Positions 33,137 through 42,170 of a stretch of DNA of 64,000 bases are shown here, piece after piece. The stretch's first letter is position 1. Each line of letters opens with the position of its first letter. A model generated the notes under the pieces. That model made no database searches. It worked only from the letters and a program-made list of their open reading frames with translations, and was not told the DNA's origin. Source of the DNA: Actinomyces sp. (GTDB taxonomy: Bacteria > Actinomycetota > Actinomycetes > Actinomycetales > Actinomycetaceae); assembly GCF_029851875.1 (NCBI RefSeq), contig NZ_JARKVC010000020.1, forward strand, positions 62,001 through 126,000, written 5' to 3'. The translations under genes were made by a program, and so were the position numbers.

Positions 33137-33147
33137 CCCCCCCCCCC
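33137..33147 (+). repeat. Homopolymeric C11 tract in the promoter of the second glycine-rich gene
   Basis: Eleven Cs end 15 bases before the predicted -10 (TAACTT, 33163-33168) and so fall on the expected -35 position. Changes in length would shift upstream DNA relative to the -10 and could modulate transcription. Confidence 0.6.
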
Positions 33148-33162
33148 GCCACCAGCAGCAGG

Positions 33163-33168
33163 TAACTT
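33163..33168 (+). promoter_or_regulatory. -10 element for the second glycine-rich gene, leaderless
   Basis: TAACTT, 6 bases (CAGGGG) before the GTG at 33175. The same TAA also closes the frame upstream, so translation cannot start earlier. Confidence 0.5.
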
Positions 33169-33174
33169 CAGGGG

Positions 33175-34488
33175 GTGTCATCGTCGTTCCTATCGAAACG
33201 GACTCACAACGTGACTGTTCACCCCAAGACAGGCCTCACGCGACGCACCCTCGTCCAGGGTGCCGCATGGACAACTCCCGCCATTGTCCTCGCATCGGCT
33301 GCACCGGCTATCGCGGCCTCCCTTCCCCAAGACCACATCATCCCAGGTCCCAACCCGGGCACCTACCGTGTCAAGATCCCCGCTGGTGTCAAGTATGTTG
33401 ACTACGACATCGGTGGTGGGCGTGGTGGTGCTAGCGGTACCACTGCCGGTTTGGGCATGCGCCTGCGTGGTCGCCTCAACCTCGAAGGACGCAGCAACCA
33501 GCCGACCTACCTCATCATCAAGGTCGGCTCCATGGGCCTCGATCGTGGCCAACCGGCCAATGACGACTACCGCCGAGGTGCTTCCTTGGGTGGCTTTGGT
33601 GGCCGTCGCAAGTATGACGACGAGAGTTATGTGAAGGTCGATGGTGGCGACGGTGGTGGCTCGACCGCCATCTTCATCGGGAGCAGTGAGACCGATGATT
33701 CAGGCGACTTCTCGCGCGCCGTTGTGCTGGCCGCCGGTGGTGCTGGCGCTGGCAACTGGCAAAGCACTGTCCTCCGGGGCTCGACAGGCACAGACTTCGT
33801 CGTTGTCCCTGACAATGATGCTCCCTGGCCCGGCCACGCCCAGAACGGCGCTAATCCCTGGGGTAACGTCGCTAGCGGGCCCCAGGCAGGCAAACTCGTC
33901 CGAGGCGAGGACAGCAAGCCGCTTACCCCGCGCAACAAGTCGACAAACGCGGCGTACTTCACCATGCCCTCAGCCACCAGTAACCGCGGCCTGTCCTCGG
34001 GTGTGAACTCATGGACGAACCCCGGGAGTGTGTTCGGTGATGAGAAAGTGGACGCTAACGGTTATGGCCCAACCTTCGGCCCCTACCTTGGCAACAGCGG
34101 TAAGAGCGCTTCCGACGGTGGCCATGGCGGCAATGCGTCTTTTGTTTACACCCCTGATGGTGTGATCATCAACAATGGTATGGGTGCCGGTGGTGGCGGT
34201 GGCGGCTGGGTTGGCGGTGCCAGTGGCATCAGCTGGCGCATGACCGCACAGAGGTGGAACCGTAGCTTCGGTACCGCGGGTGCGCCGGGCTCGAGCTTCT
34301 ACACCGAGAACACCGTGGACGGCGTCAAGCACGTCACTAATCAGGTGAACGGGCAGGTCGCTCCGCAACGCAACTCCAATGACGATCGTAATGTGCCCGA
34401 TGCCGGTAAGACGGATGGCGGTCAGGGCTACTTCGTCCTTCGCTACAGGGGTCTTGAACCAGAGGTGAACTACGATCCTTCGAAGTGA
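33175..34488 (+). CDS. Tat-exported glycine-rich protein 2
   Basis: 437 aa, in frame. The start is GTG 33175, 6 bases after TAACTT; GTG 33211 (MTVHPKTG) is an alternative. The twin-arginine signal is LTRRTLVQGAAWTTPAIVL with cleavage likely after APAIA near residue 47. The mature part begins SLPQDHIIPGPN and carries a Gly-rich domain like the bacterial 'glycine rich protein' family (PF12810-type pattern): VDYDIGGGRGGASG, LIIKVGSMGLDRG, RRGASLGGFGGRR, VDGGDGGGSTAIF, VVLAAGGAGAGN, then GAGGGGGGWVGGASG and GGQGYFVLRY. No cell-wall sorting signal. It is a tandem paralog of the gene before it. Function is unknown; an adhesin or envelope protein is an inference. GC is below that of its neighbours. 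Confidence 0.85.
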   Translation: MSSSFLSKRTHNVTVHPKTGLTRRTLVQGAAWTTPAIVLASAAPAIAASLPQDHIIPGPNPGTYRVKIPAGVKYVDYDIGGGRGGASGTTAGLGMRLRGRLNLEGRSNQPTYLIIKVGSMGLDRGQPANDDYRRGASLGGFGGRRKYDDESYVKVDGGDGGGSTAIFIGSSETDDSGDFSRAVVLAAGGAGAGNWQSTVLRGSTGTDFVVVPDNDAPWPGHAQNGANPWGNVASGPQAGKLVRGEDSKPLTPRNKSTNAAYFTMPSATSNRGLSSGVNSWTNPGSVFGDEKVDANGYGPTFGPYLGNSGKSASDGGHGGNASFVYTPDGVIINNGMGAGGGGGGWVGGASGISWRMTAQRWNRSFGTAGAPGSSFYTENTVDGVKHVTNQVNGQVAPQRNSNDDRNVPDAGKTDGGQGYFVLRYRGLEPEVNYDPSK

Positions 34489-34528
34489 TCACTGACGAGC
34501 CTCTGCTGCTTTGCAGCGGCTTGTCACG

Positions 34529-34565
34529 AGGAGGGGGTACGCACATCACGTGCAGACCCCCTCCT
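34529..34565. terminator. Hairpin terminator between glycine-rich gene 2 and the M16 peptidase gene
   Basis: AGGAGGGGGT (34529-34538) pairs perfectly with ACCCCCTCCT (34556-34565), with inner GCAC/GTGC. It lies 40 bases after the plus-strand stop and can serve both converging genes. Confidence 0.75.
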
Positions 34566-34575
34566 CTCACTCACG

Positions 34576-34597
34576 CTTCGCATTTCTTCCTGCGAAG
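34576..34597 (-). terminator. Second hairpin, 7 bases after the M16 peptidase stop
   Basis: CTTCGCA and TGCGAAG form a 7-bp stem with an 8-base loop. Confidence 0.5.
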
Positions 34598-34604
34598 ATC
34601 GCTC

Positions 34605-35972
34605 TCACAGCGTCGTCGGCCCTACGAGCACCCGAGCACGCTCCTGCTCCAGCAGCCAGGCCGCCAGCTCCTGGATCTCCTGCCCGGTCACTGCATCCAA
34701 CAAGCGGAGATTCTCTTCCATGGACCGCAAGCGGCCTGTCACGATCTCTGCACGCCCCAGACGGCCCATACGCGCCAAGCTGTCCTCGCCGCCCAGAACC
34801 ATCGAGCCGCGGATCTGTCCCCGGGCACGCTCCAGCTCACGCTCGCTCACGCCGTCAGCGGCCAGCTTCTCGAGCTCCCCCGTCATGACGGCACAGACCT
34901 CGTCCACGTCCCCGGGGGCGCATCCGGCGTACATGCCAAAGGCACCCGCACCGGCGTAGGAGGTGTCAAAGGCGTAGGTCGTGTAGGCCAGGCCCCGCTT
35001 CTCACGCACCTCCTGGAACAGGCGCGAGGACATGCCGCCGCCCAGGATCGTGGTGAGCACGCTCATCGGCCAGCGGCGCGTATCGCGCGTGGCGATACCC
35101 TGGCAGGTGAGATAGACGTGCGACTGCTCGGCAGGCCGCGTGATCGTCACGTCGTGGACGTCCAGGGCCGTGAAAGGCTCGGTCTCGAAACGTCGAGGCC
35201 TGGGCACGGCGCAGGCCGAGGAGTCCCAGCCAGCCGCAGCCAGGTCGGCAAGTACCCGCTCACACACCTCCTCGTGGCACACGGCCCCAGCCGCCGCCAC
35301 GACGAGCGTGTCCGAGCCGTAGGTACGCTGGTAGTGCTCCCACACGGCCTCACGCGGCACCGCCGTGACGGTCTCGTAGGTGCCCCCGATGGGGCGGCCC
35401 AGTGGCGTGTCCTCACCGAAAGCAGCCCGGGCGAAGGCCTCCTGGGCCACGTCCTGAGGATCGTCAGCAGCATCCGCCAGCTCAGAGACGATGACGCCAC
35501 GCTCGGTCTCCACCTCAGCCGGGTCCAGGAGGGAGGAGGTGACCATGTCGGTGAGCACGTCCAGGGCCTGCCCGGCGTCCTTGCCCTGGACCCGGGCGTA
35601 GTAGGAGGTGTGCTCCTTGGAGGTGGCGGCGTTGGACTCCCCGCCGATCATGTCGAAGGACTCGGCGATCGCACGGGCGTCACGACGGGTTGTCCCCTTG
35701 AACAGCAGGTGCTCCAGGAAGTGGGTGGCGCCCTCCTGTCCCGGGGCCTCGTCCCGGCTGCCCACACCGAACCACATCCCGATGCTCGCCGAGCGCAGCC
35801 CTGGCACGGCCTCGGTGACGACCCGCACGCCACCAGGCAGGATCGAGCGGCGCAAGGTGGCGCCGTCGTCAACCAGGTGCAGCTCGGTGCCGGGCGCACC
35901 GGCCTGGCCGCGTTCCAGGCAGACCTCGGCGTAGGTCGTCGCGTCACCGAGGGTGTCAGAGAAGATCGTCAC
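34605..35972 (-). CDS. M16-family zinc metallopeptidase (PepR-like)
   Basis: 455-aa peptidase with the inverted zinc motif HFLEH (EGATHFLEHLLFKG, near residue 83), the downstream third ligand region (VETERGVIVSELADAADD), and the C-terminal-half motif RLFQEVREKRGLAYTTYAF typical of the YmxG/PepR group. It lies just after pnp, the same order as rpsO-gpsI-pepR in mycobacteria. GTG at 35972 follows TAGGCT (35984-35979) by exactly 6 bases with no Shine-Dalgarno sequence, and the pnp terminator lies just upstream, so it has its own leaderless transcript. A role as a processing peptidase is inferred from the family. Confidence 0.93.
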   Translation of the reverse strand: MTIFSDTLGDATTYAEVCLERGQAGAPGTELHLVDDGATLRRSILPGGVRVVTEAVPGLRSASIGMWFGVGSRDEAPGQEGATHFLEHLLFKGTTRRDARAIAESFDMIGGESNAATSKEHTSYYARVQGKDAGQALDVLTDMVTSSLLDPAEVETERGVIVSELADAADDPQDVAQEAFARAAFGEDTPLGRPIGGTYETVTAVPREAVWEHYQRTYGSDTLVVAAAGAVCHEEVCERVLADLAAAGWDSSACAVPRPRRFETEPFTALDVHDVTITRPAEQSHVYLTCQGIATRDTRRWPMSVLTTILGGGMSSRLFQEVREKRGLAYTTYAFDTSYAGAGAFGMYAGCAPGDVDEVCAVMTGELEKLAADGVSERELERARGQIRGSMVLGGEDSLARMGRLGRAEIVTGRLRSMEENLRLLDAVTGQEIQELAAWLLEQERARVLVGPTTL

Positions 35973-35978
35973 CGCACG

Positions 35979-35984
35979 AGCCTA
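35979..35984 (-). promoter_or_regulatory. M16 peptidase -10 element, leaderless
   Basis: TAGGCT, 6 bases before the GTG start at 35972 and 20 bases past the pnp terminator. Confidence 0.55.
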
Positions 35985-36004
35985 ACGGGGTCAGCGCAGA
36001 CGAC

Positions 36005-36041
36005 CGGGGCCGGGTGAGGTGCAATCCCTCACCCGGCCCCG
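36005..36041 (-). terminator. Terminator after pnp
   Basis: A perfect 15-bp stem (CGGGGCCGGGTGAGG with its complement) and 7-base loop, about 30 bases after the pnp stop. No U-tract. Confidence 0.8.
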
Positions 36042-36072
36042 TGGCTACTGCGCCCTCACACGGGCTCTCGCC

Positions 36073-38439
36073 TCACTCCTCCTCCGAGGACTCCTCGGCC
36101 GTGCGGTTGCGACGGCGGCGAGGACGACGCTCACGGCGCTCGCCCTCCTCCCCCCGCTCGGTGCGGCGAGAGCGAGGCGCACGGCGCTCGCCGTCCTCGC
36201 CGCCGCGCGAGGCCTTGGCCTCCTCCTCGGCGGCCAGCTGCTCGTCTGACAGGACCGCGTGCAGGGAGAGCTTGCCGCGCTGGTCGATCTCAGCCAGCTC
36301 GACCTGGACCTTGTCTCCCACGCCCAGCACGTCCTCGACGTTCTCCACGCGCTTGCCGCCGACGAGGCGACGGATCTGGGAGATGTGCAGCAGGCCGTCC
36401 TTGCCGGGGGTCAGGGAGACGAAGGCGCCGAAGGTCGTGGTCTTGACGACCGTACCGACGAAGCGCTCACCGATCTCCGGCATCTGCGGGTTGGCGATGG
36501 CGTTGACCGCGTCACGGGCAGCCTCAGCCGAGGGGCCGTCAGAGGCGCCGATGTAGACGGTGCCGTCGTCCTCGACCGTGAGGTCCGCTCCGGTGTCCTC
36601 CTGGATCTGGTTGATCATCTTGCCCTTGGGACCGATGACCTCACCGATCTTGTCCACGGGGATGTGGACGGTCAGCACGCGCGGTGCGGTGGGAGCCATC
36701 TCGTCGGGGCCGTCGATGGCCTGCTCCATGACGTCGAGGATGAAGAAGCGGGCGTCACGGGCCTGGCCGAGCGCGCCGGCGAGCACGTCGGAGGGCAGGC
36801 CGTCGAGCTTGGTGTCCAGCTGCAGGGCGGTGATGAACTCACGCGTACCGGCGACCTTGAAGTCCATGTCGCCGAAGGCGTCCTCGGAGCCGAGGATGTC
36901 GGTGAGCGTGGCCCACCTGGTCTCGCCGTCGATCTCCTCGTGCATGAGGCCCATGGCGATACCGGCCACGGGGGCCCGCAGCGGCACACCAGCGTTGAGC
37001 AGGGACAGCGTGGAGGCGCACACCGATCCCATCGAGGTCGAGCCGTTGGAGCCCAGTGCCTCCGAGACCTGACGGATGGCGTAGGGGAACTCCTCACGGC
37101 TGGGGATGACCGGCACCAGGGCACGCTCAGCCAGCGCGCCGTGACCGATCTCGCGGCGCTTGGGGGCGCCCACGCGTCCGGTCTCACCGGTGGAGAAGGG
37201 CGGGAAGATGTACTGGTGCATGTAGCGCTTGTGCGTGATCGGCGACAGGTCGTCGATCTGCTGCTCCATGCGCAGCATGTTGAGGGTGGTCACGCCCATG
37301 ATCTGGGTCTCGCCACGCTCGAAGATGGCCGAGCCGTGGACACGGGGCAGGACCTCGACCTCGGCACCCAGGGTACGGATGTCCTTCAGGCCGCGGCCGT
37401 CCATGCGGATGCCCTCGGTCAGCGTGCGGTGACGCACCAGCTTCTTGGTCACGGACCTGAAGGCCGCCTTGAGGGCCTTGAGGTCCTCCTCGGTGCTGAA
37501 GCGCTCGGCCAGGTCCGCCAGGACGGCCTCGCGCACGGCGTCGGTAGCCAGGTCGCGGGCCTGCTTGCCCTCGGTGGCGATCGCAGCAGCGAGGTCGTGG
37601 GCCTGGGCAGCCTTCTCCACGGCCTCGTACTGCTCGTCGGAGTAGTCGAGGTAGAGCGGGAACTCGGCGGTGGGCTTGGAGGCGTGCTTGGCGACCTCCA
37701 TCTGGGCCTCGCACAGGGCCTTGATGTGAGGCTTGGCGGCCTCCAGGGCCGAGGCGACGACGGGCTCGGTCGGGGCGGTGGCACCGGCGCGGATGAGGTC
37801 CCAGGCGTTCTCGGTGGCGCCGGCCTCCACCATCATGATGGCGACGTCGCCGTCCTCCAGGACGCGACCGGCCACCACCATGTTGAAGGTGGCGCGCTCG
37901 AGCTCGGAGTAGCGGGGGAAGGCGACCCACTGGCCGTCGATGAGGGCCAGACGGGTACCGGCGACCGGACCTGCGAAGGGCAGGCCCGCGATCTGGGTCG
38001 ACATCGAGGCGGCGTTGATCGCCAGGACGTCGTAGGCGTCGTCGGGGTGGATGGCCAGGACCGTCTCGACGACCTGGACCTCGTTGCGCAGGCCCTTGAC
38101 GAAGGAGGGGCGCAGCGGGCGGTCGATGAGTCGGCAGGCGAGGATGGCGGAGGTGCCGGCGCGGCCCTCGCGACGGAAGAAGGATCCGGGGATGCGGCCG
38201 GCAGCGTACTGGCGCTCCTCGACGTCAACCGTCAGCGGGAAGAAGTCGAACTGGTCCTTGGGGTGCTTGCCCACCGTCGTGGCGGACAGGACGGCGGTCT
38301 CGCCGTCGAGGTAGGCCATGGCGCTTCCGGCGGCCTGCTTGGCCAGGCGTCCGGTCTCGAAGCGGACGACGCGCTTGCCGAAGGAGCCGTTGTCGATCAC
38401 GGCCTCGGCAGCGGTGACCTCGGGGTCATCGATGAACAT
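36073..38439 (-). CDS. pnp: Polynucleotide phosphorylase / guanosine pentaphosphate synthetase
   Basis: 3'-to-5' phosphorolytic exoribonuclease of 788 aa. Two RNase PH domains are seen: the first with [21 protein letters not shown] around the FFRREGR element, the second with RPSISRE-type [20 protein letters not shown] and [17 protein letters not shown] domain follows ([20 protein letters not shown] split around GPKGKMINQ), then an S1 domain ([18 protein letters not shown]), and an Arg/Glu-rich C-terminal tail typical of actinobacterial GpsI. A possible -10 (TAAGAT near 38617) would give a long leader. It lies between rpsO and the M16 peptidase. Confidence 0.97.
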   Translation of the reverse strand: MFIDDPEVTAAEAVIDNGSFGKRVVRFETGRLAKQAAGSAMAYLDGETAVLSATTVGKHPKDQFDFFPLTVDVEERQYAAGRIPGSFFRREGRAGTSAILACRLIDRPLRPSFVKGLRNEVQVVETVLAIHPDDAYDVLAINAASMSTQIAGLPFAGPVAGTRLALIDGQWVAFPRYSELERATFNMVVAGRVLEDGDVAIMMVEAGATENAWDLIRAGATAPTEPVVASALEAAKPHIKALCEAQMEVAKHASKPTAEFPLYLDYSDEQYEAVEKAAQAHDLAAAIATEGKQARDLATDAVREAVLADLAERFSTEEDLKALKAAFRSVTKKLVRHRTLTEGIRMDGRGLKDIRTLGAEVEVLPRVHGSAIFERGETQIMGVTTLNMLRMEQQIDDLSPITHKRYMHQYIFPPFSTGETGRVGAPKRREIGHGALAERALVPVIPSREEFPYAIRQVSEALGSNGSTSMGSVCASTLSLLNAGVPLRAPVAGIAMGLMHEEIDGETRWATLTDILGSEDAFGDMDFKVAGTREFITALQLDTKLDGLPSDVLAGALGQARDARFFILDVMEQAIDGPDEMAPTAPRVLTVHIPVDKIGEVIGPKGKMINQIQEDTGADLTVEDDGTVYIGASDGPSAEAARDAVNAIANPQMPEIGERFVGTVVKTTTFGAFVSLTPGKDGLLHISQIRRLVGGKRVENVEDVLGVGDKVQVELAEIDQRGKLSLHAVLSDEQLAAEEEAKASRGGEDGERRAPRSRRTERGEEGERRERRPRRRRNRTAEESSEEE

Positions 38440-38652
38440 CTGTGATGAGTCTCTTTCTCTCGATCAGGGGCGGGCTCGTGGCCTTCGATCGAGGCCCACG
38501 GAAGGGAGCCGGCTGGTCGCCGCGTCCGTCCGGAGGCCACCACCGAAAACCGACGGCTTCCGCCCACGCCTGCCTTCTCGCTCCGCTCCGGCGGACACTG
38601 GTGCAGGCACTGTGATCTTATCGTGAGCAGAGGTCGCCCGCGCTGGAGCACG

Positions 38653-38690
38653 ACGTAGGCCCCGTCACTGTGAGGTGACGGGGCCTACGT
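38653..38690 (-). terminator. Terminator after rpsO
   Basis: A perfect 16-bp stem (ACGTAGGCCCCGTCAC with its complement) and 6-base loop TGTGAG, 20 bases after the rpsO stop. Strongest hairpin in the window. Confidence 0.85.
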
Positions 38691-38709
38691 CCAGGGAGGC
38701 TGCAGGCGC

Positions 38710-38979
38710 TCAGCGGCGGATACCCAGCCTGGCGATGAGGGAGCGGTAGCGCTCGATGTCCTCCTTCATGAGGTAGTCCAGGAGACGACGACGCTTACCG
38801 ATGAGCAGGTAGAGGCCGCGACGCGAGTGGTGGTCGTGGGTGTGGCCCTTGAAGTGCTCGGTGAGGTTGGAGATGCGCTCGGACAGGATGGCGATCTGGA
38901 CCTCCGGGGAGCCCGTGTCACCCTCGTGGGTGGCGTACTCGGCGATGATCTGCTGCTTGCGCTCAGGGGAAACCGACAC
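38710..38979 (-). CDS. rpsO: 30S ribosomal protein S15
   Basis: Standard 89-aa S15, a primary 16S rRNA binder at the central domain. It begins [21 protein letters not shown] and includes [20 protein letters not shown], the conserved [20 protein letters not shown] and the final [13 protein letters not shown] (each given in part). GTG at 38979 with AGAGGAG upstream. The gene has its own strong terminator before pnp. A possible -10 (TATCTT at 39069-39064) lies about 90 bases upstream; that leader is where S15 autoregulation would act in other bacteria. Confidence 0.98.
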   Translation of the reverse strand: MSVSPERKQQIIAEYATHEGDTGSPEVQIAILSERISNLTEHFKGHTHDHHSRRGLYLLIGKRRRLLDYLMKEDIERYRSLIARLGIRR

Positions 38980-39131
38980 GGTTGCTCCTCTTTCTCGTTG
39001 CGCGGAGCGCCGGGGCTGGTTCTCCCGGGCATGACACGTCCGCGGCCGGTCGACGGCCCGACAAAGATACCAGCGCCAGCCCCCTGGCTATCTCTCCTGG
39101 CCTGTGGGAAGCGGCACAGCAGGCACGGGTC

Positions 39132-40172
39132 TCAGGCCGTGACGTCCTGCGGGCGCACCGGAGCGGGAACCGGTACGTCCAGCACCCGCGCGGTGTCGAC
39201 GACGTCGGCACGCATCTGGACCAGCAGGGGCTCCAGGCCGTCGAAGGCGAGCATGGGCCGCAGGTGCTCCACCAGGTCGATCGCCACGACCTCCCCGTAG
39301 AGGTTGAGGTCGGATCGCCCCAGCACGTGCGCCTCCACCGTCCGCTCAGGCACGTCGTCAAAGGTGGGGTTGGTGCCGATCGAGATCGCGGCGGGCAGAC
39401 GCTCCTGCGCGCCTGGGCCCTCCCCGCTGCCCGGCGAGCGCACGAGCCAGCCGGCGTAGACGCCGTCGGGCGGGACGACCCCGGCGGTGGCCGCCTGGAG
39501 GTTGGCGGTGGGGAAGCCCAGCTCGCGACCGCGCCGCAGCCCGTGGACCACGGTGCCCCGCAGCCGGTGGGGACGGCCCAGCACCTCGGCCGCCCCCGCC
39601 ACGTCCCCGGCCTCGATGAGCTCGCGCACCCAGGTCGAGGACCAGCGTCTCCCGCCCGGCGCCAGGACGTCGTGGACGATCTCGACCTCCAGCCCGTCGG
39701 CCCGGCCGATCTGCTCCAAGGTCGCCGCGTCGCCGCTGTTGCCCCGCCCGAAGCGCACGTCGTCGCCCACGACCACGGCACGGGCCCCGAGCAGCTCCTC
39801 CAGCCACCGGCGCACGAAGTCCTGCGGGCTCTGCTGGGCGAAGTCGAGGGTGTAGTGGACGACGAGCACCGCGTCCAGCCCTGTGGCGGCCAGCAGCTCC
39901 AGGCGGTCAGCCAGCGAGGTCACCATCGGCAGGTGCGTGTGCGGGCGGTGGACGAGGACGGGGTGGGGGTCGAAGGTGACGGCCACCGCCAGCGGCCGGG
40001 GCCGCTGGGGACAGGCACGCTCGATCTGCCGGGCGCGTTCGACCGCCCTGGCCAGCACCGCACGGTGCCCGCGGTGGACGCCGTCGAAGACGCCGACGCT
40101 CACCACGGTGCCGGGCCCGTCAGGCGCACTGAGCGCCGACGGCACCTGCTGCGGCCCGTACCAGACCTCCAC
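39132..40172 (-). CDS. ribF: Bifunctional riboflavin kinase / FAD synthetase RibF
   Basis: Makes FMN and then FAD from riboflavin. The frame extends upstream to 40436, but that part overlaps the Cys/His-rich gene in another frame. GTG at 40172 (VEVWYGPQQVP) gives 346 aa, the usual size; GTG 40199 is an alternative. The N-terminal adenylyltransferase has VGVFDGVHRGHRAVL (nucleotide HxGH) and VTFDPHPVLVH; the C-terminal kinase has GRELGFPTANLQ, DGVYAGWLVR and AISIGTNPTF. It lies downstream of truB as in many actinobacteria. Confidence 0.95.
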   Translation of the reverse strand: MEVWYGPQQVPSALSAPDGPGTVVSVGVFDGVHRGHRAVLARAVERARQIERACPQRPRPLAVAVTFDPHPVLVHRPHTHLPMVTSLADRLELLAATGLDAVLVVHYTLDFAQQSPQDFVRRWLEELLGARAVVVGDDVRFGRGNSGDAATLEQIGRADGLEVEIVHDVLAPGGRRWSSTWVRELIEAGDVAGAAEVLGRPHRLRGTVVHGLRRGRELGFPTANLQAATAGVVPPDGVYAGWLVRSPGSGEGPGAQERLPAAISIGTNPTFDDVPERTVEAHVLGRSDLNLYGEVVAIDLVEHLRPMLAFDGLEPLLVQMRADVVDTARVLDVPVPAPVRPQDVTA

Positions 40173-40203
40173 CGTGCCCCCAGGTTCCTGTGCCGCCACC
40201 CGC

Positions 40204-40479
40204 TCAGTGCTTGCCGCAGCCGCAGCCACCGCGGCCGTGCCCGTGGCCTCCAGCGTGGCCTGCGCAGCCGCAGCCGCCACCGGAGGCTGAGACGTCACGC
40301 AGCCCCAGGACGTTGCCCGCCTTGCGCCCGGGGACGACGCCGTCGTCCTGGTGGTCCTCCCCCATCGGCTGGACGACCTCGGGTGCCGGGGCCGGGGCCT
40401 CCTGGCGCCTGCCGTGCCCGCCGCACCCGCATCCACAGCCCTGGGACTGCTGGGCCTCGTTGGTGGTCTGCTCGCTCAT
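40204..40479 (-). CDS. Small Cys/His-rich protein, probable metal binding
   Basis: 91 aa from the ATG at 40479, which has AGGAGAG 6 bases upstream, a better site than most genes here. Two metal-binding-like clusters flank an acidic, Pro-rich middle: CGCGCGGHG near residues 15-23 and CGCAGHAGGHGHGRGGCGCG near the C-terminus, totalling seven Cys and six His. No known family is recognised. The alternation Cys-Gly-Cys suggests a zinc, copper or nickel buffer or chaperone. It lies between truB and ribF on the same strand, probably in their operon, 28 bases after truB. Confidence 0.7.
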   Translation of the reverse strand: MSEQTTNEAQQSQGCGCGCGGHGRRQEAPAPAPEVVQPMGEDHQDDGVVPGRKAGNVLGLRDVSASGGGCGCAGHAGGHGHGRGGCGCGKH

Positions 40480-40507
40480 CGTCTCTCCTGTCACGACTGC
40501 CCGGCGC

Positions 40508-41542
40508 TCAGCTCGCGCTACCGCTGGGGGCGAGGACGAGCAGGGGCCGGGTCCGGTCCTTGGCCGAGGTCAACAGTGCCACGACCTGCCCGTCCGGCGC
40601 GAACCCCGCAGCCACCCCGCCCGGGCCACCAGCCTTGGGGACGACGACGCCGGGCGGCGCCACCGCACGCTCCATCACCTGTGCCGCCAGGAGCTGGCCG
40701 TAGCCCAGCGCGCGAGCCTCGGCGGCGCTGAGCTCGACGGCGGGGAAGCAGCGCCGTGCGACCGCGGACAGCTGCAGGGTCGCCAGTCCGACAGGGCGCT
40801 CAGCACGCGCGTCCGCCTCGACCAGGGCCGCTGCCTGCTCCACCGTCGCAGCCTCCTCCAGGCTGAAGGGGCCGACGACGGTGCGGCGCAGCGCCGTCAG
40901 GTGCGCCCCGCAGCCCAGGGCCCTGCCCAGGTCACGGGCCAGGGCGCGCACGTAGGTCCCCGAGGAGCAGGAGACCGTCAGGTCGACATCGACCACGGTC
41001 GTACCGTCACCGGCCTGCTCCTGACGCAGCGGCCCCCGGCGGGCCAGGGAGTGGATCGTCACGGGCCGGGCCTCCAGGTCAGTCTCAGTCCCCTCGCGCA
41101 CGCGCTTGTAGGAGCGAACGCCACCGACCTTGATGGCCGAGACGGCCGAGGGCACCTGCATGATCGGACCCGTCAGCGCCCTCAGCGCAGGGTCCAGGTG
41201 CTCGGCGACCTGCGGCAGGCGCGCACCGCGTGCCCCCGTCACCTCACCCTCAGCGTCCTCGGTGAGGGTCTCCTGGCCCAGTCGGACGGTCGCCTCGTAG
41301 GTCTTGTCAGCCCCCACCAGGTAGGTGAGGAAGCGCGTCGCCCGGCCCACGCCCAGGACCAGCAGGCCGGTGGCCATCGGGTCCAGGGTCCCGGCGTGGC
41401 CGACCTTGCGCGTAGCCGCCAGGCGCCGGGTCATGGCGACGACGTCGTGGCTGGTGACCCCCGCCGGCTTGTCGATGAGGACGAGGCCGTCCGCCGCGGT
41501 GACGGCGCCGCGAGGCAGCTGTGGTCGCTGCGCGGCCCTCAC
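40508..41542 (-). CDS. truB: tRNA pseudouridine(55) synthase TruB
   Basis: Makes the universal pseudouridine 55 in the tRNA T-loop. The 344-aa protein has GLVLIDKPAGVTSHDVV, the catalytic Asp in VGHAGTLDPMATGLL, YEATVRLG, and CSSGTYVRALARDLG, all diagnostic. A C-terminal PUA-like region follows. Its start overlaps the rbfA stop (ATGA), so both are coupled in the nusA-infB-rbfA-truB block. Confidence 0.96.
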   Translation of the reverse strand: MRAAQRPQLPRGAVTAADGLVLIDKPAGVTSHDVVAMTRRLAATRKVGHAGTLDPMATGLLVLGVGRATRFLTYLVGADKTYEATVRLGQETLTEDAEGEVTGARGARLPQVAEHLDPALRALTGPIMQVPSAVSAIKVGGVRSYKRVREGTETDLEARPVTIHSLARRGPLRQEQAGDGTTVVDVDLTVSCSSGTYVRALARDLGRALGCGAHLTALRRTVVGPFSLEEAATVEQAAALVEADARAERPVGLATLQLSAVARRCFPAVELSAAEARALGYGQLLAAQVMERAVAPPGVVVPKAGGPGGVAAGFAPDGQVVALLTSAKDRTRPLLVLAPSGSAS

Positions 41543-42006
41543 GCCTCGTCCTCGCCCGGCTCGCCGTCGTCGCCCTCGTCAGCCTCCTCGCCGTCGTGCC
41601 GGTAGGGGTCGGGGTCGCCGGCGTAGGTCGCACCGGCGGTGGAGCGGGCGATCTCCTCGTCCTTGGCACGGGCCTGCGCCAGGGCGTCCTCGAAGGTCTT
41701 GGCCTGGGTGGGCAGGGCGTCGAGCTGGAAGGTGATCGAGGGGGTCAGGCGGATTCCGAGCGCCTTGCCGACCTCGGAACGAATGAGCCCGGTCGCCGAG
41801 CGCAGGGCGGCGGCGGTGTCCCGGCGCTCGCGCTGGGAGCCGTAGACGGTGTAGAAGACCGTGGCCTGCTGCAGGTCACCGGTCACCCGCACGTCGGTGA
41901 TCGTGACGAATCCCAGGCGGGGGTCCTTGATGCGCCCCTGCAGGAGCCTGGCAACAGTCTGGTGAATGCGGTCAGCGACCTTGCGGGCGCGCGCTGCGTC
42001 TGCCAT
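41539..42006 (-). CDS. rbfA: 30S ribosome-binding factor RbfA
   Basis: Cold-shock ribosome-maturation factor of 155 aa that acts on 16S rRNA processing. It has the KH-like fold with MADAARARKVADRIHQTVA at the start, DPRLGFVTITDVRVTGDLQ and the RSEVGKALGIRLTPSITF segment. The C-terminal ~35 residues are strongly acidic (EEADEGDDGEPGEDEA), common in actinobacteria. infB ends about 160 bases upstream behind a hairpin, and truB overlaps downstream. Confidence 0.95.
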   Translation of the reverse strand: MADAARARKVADRIHQTVARLLQGRIKDPRLGFVTITDVRVTGDLQQATVFYTVYGSQRERRDTAAALRSATGLIRSEVGKALGIRLTPSITFQLDALPTQAKTFEDALAQARAKDEEIARSTAGATYAGDPDPYRHDGEEADEGDDGEPGEDEA

Positions 42007-42090
42007 GAGGGTTCTCCTTGCTGGGCGTGAGAGGGGCGCTTGGCGGCCTGCCCGCAGGATGCGGGCAGGAGATTGTCTCAGATCTGAGCC

Positions 42091-42131
42091 GACGGCGCCG
42101 CCTCCCCCGCGCGGAGGGTGGCGGCGCCGTC
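42091..42131 (-). terminator. Hairpin between infB and rbfA
   Basis: GACGGCGCCGCC pairs perfectly with GGCGGCGCCGTC over 12 bp, about 40 bases after infB. It may be a partial terminator, since rbfA-truB usually share the transcript. Confidence 0.65.
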
Positions 42132-42170
42132 GTCCTGCGGCTGGCTCAGTGAGCCCGGCGAGGTCTGGCG

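Noticed and set aside
36259..38445. Long open frame (728 codons) antisense to pnp, with similar long frames opposite infB (42672-44756), proS (51302-53737) and the HNH gene (57517-59727)
   Set aside because: High GC leaves antisense frames open by chance. The translations are low-complexity (Gly/Asp/His-rich) with no motifs, whereas the minus-strand genes are certain.
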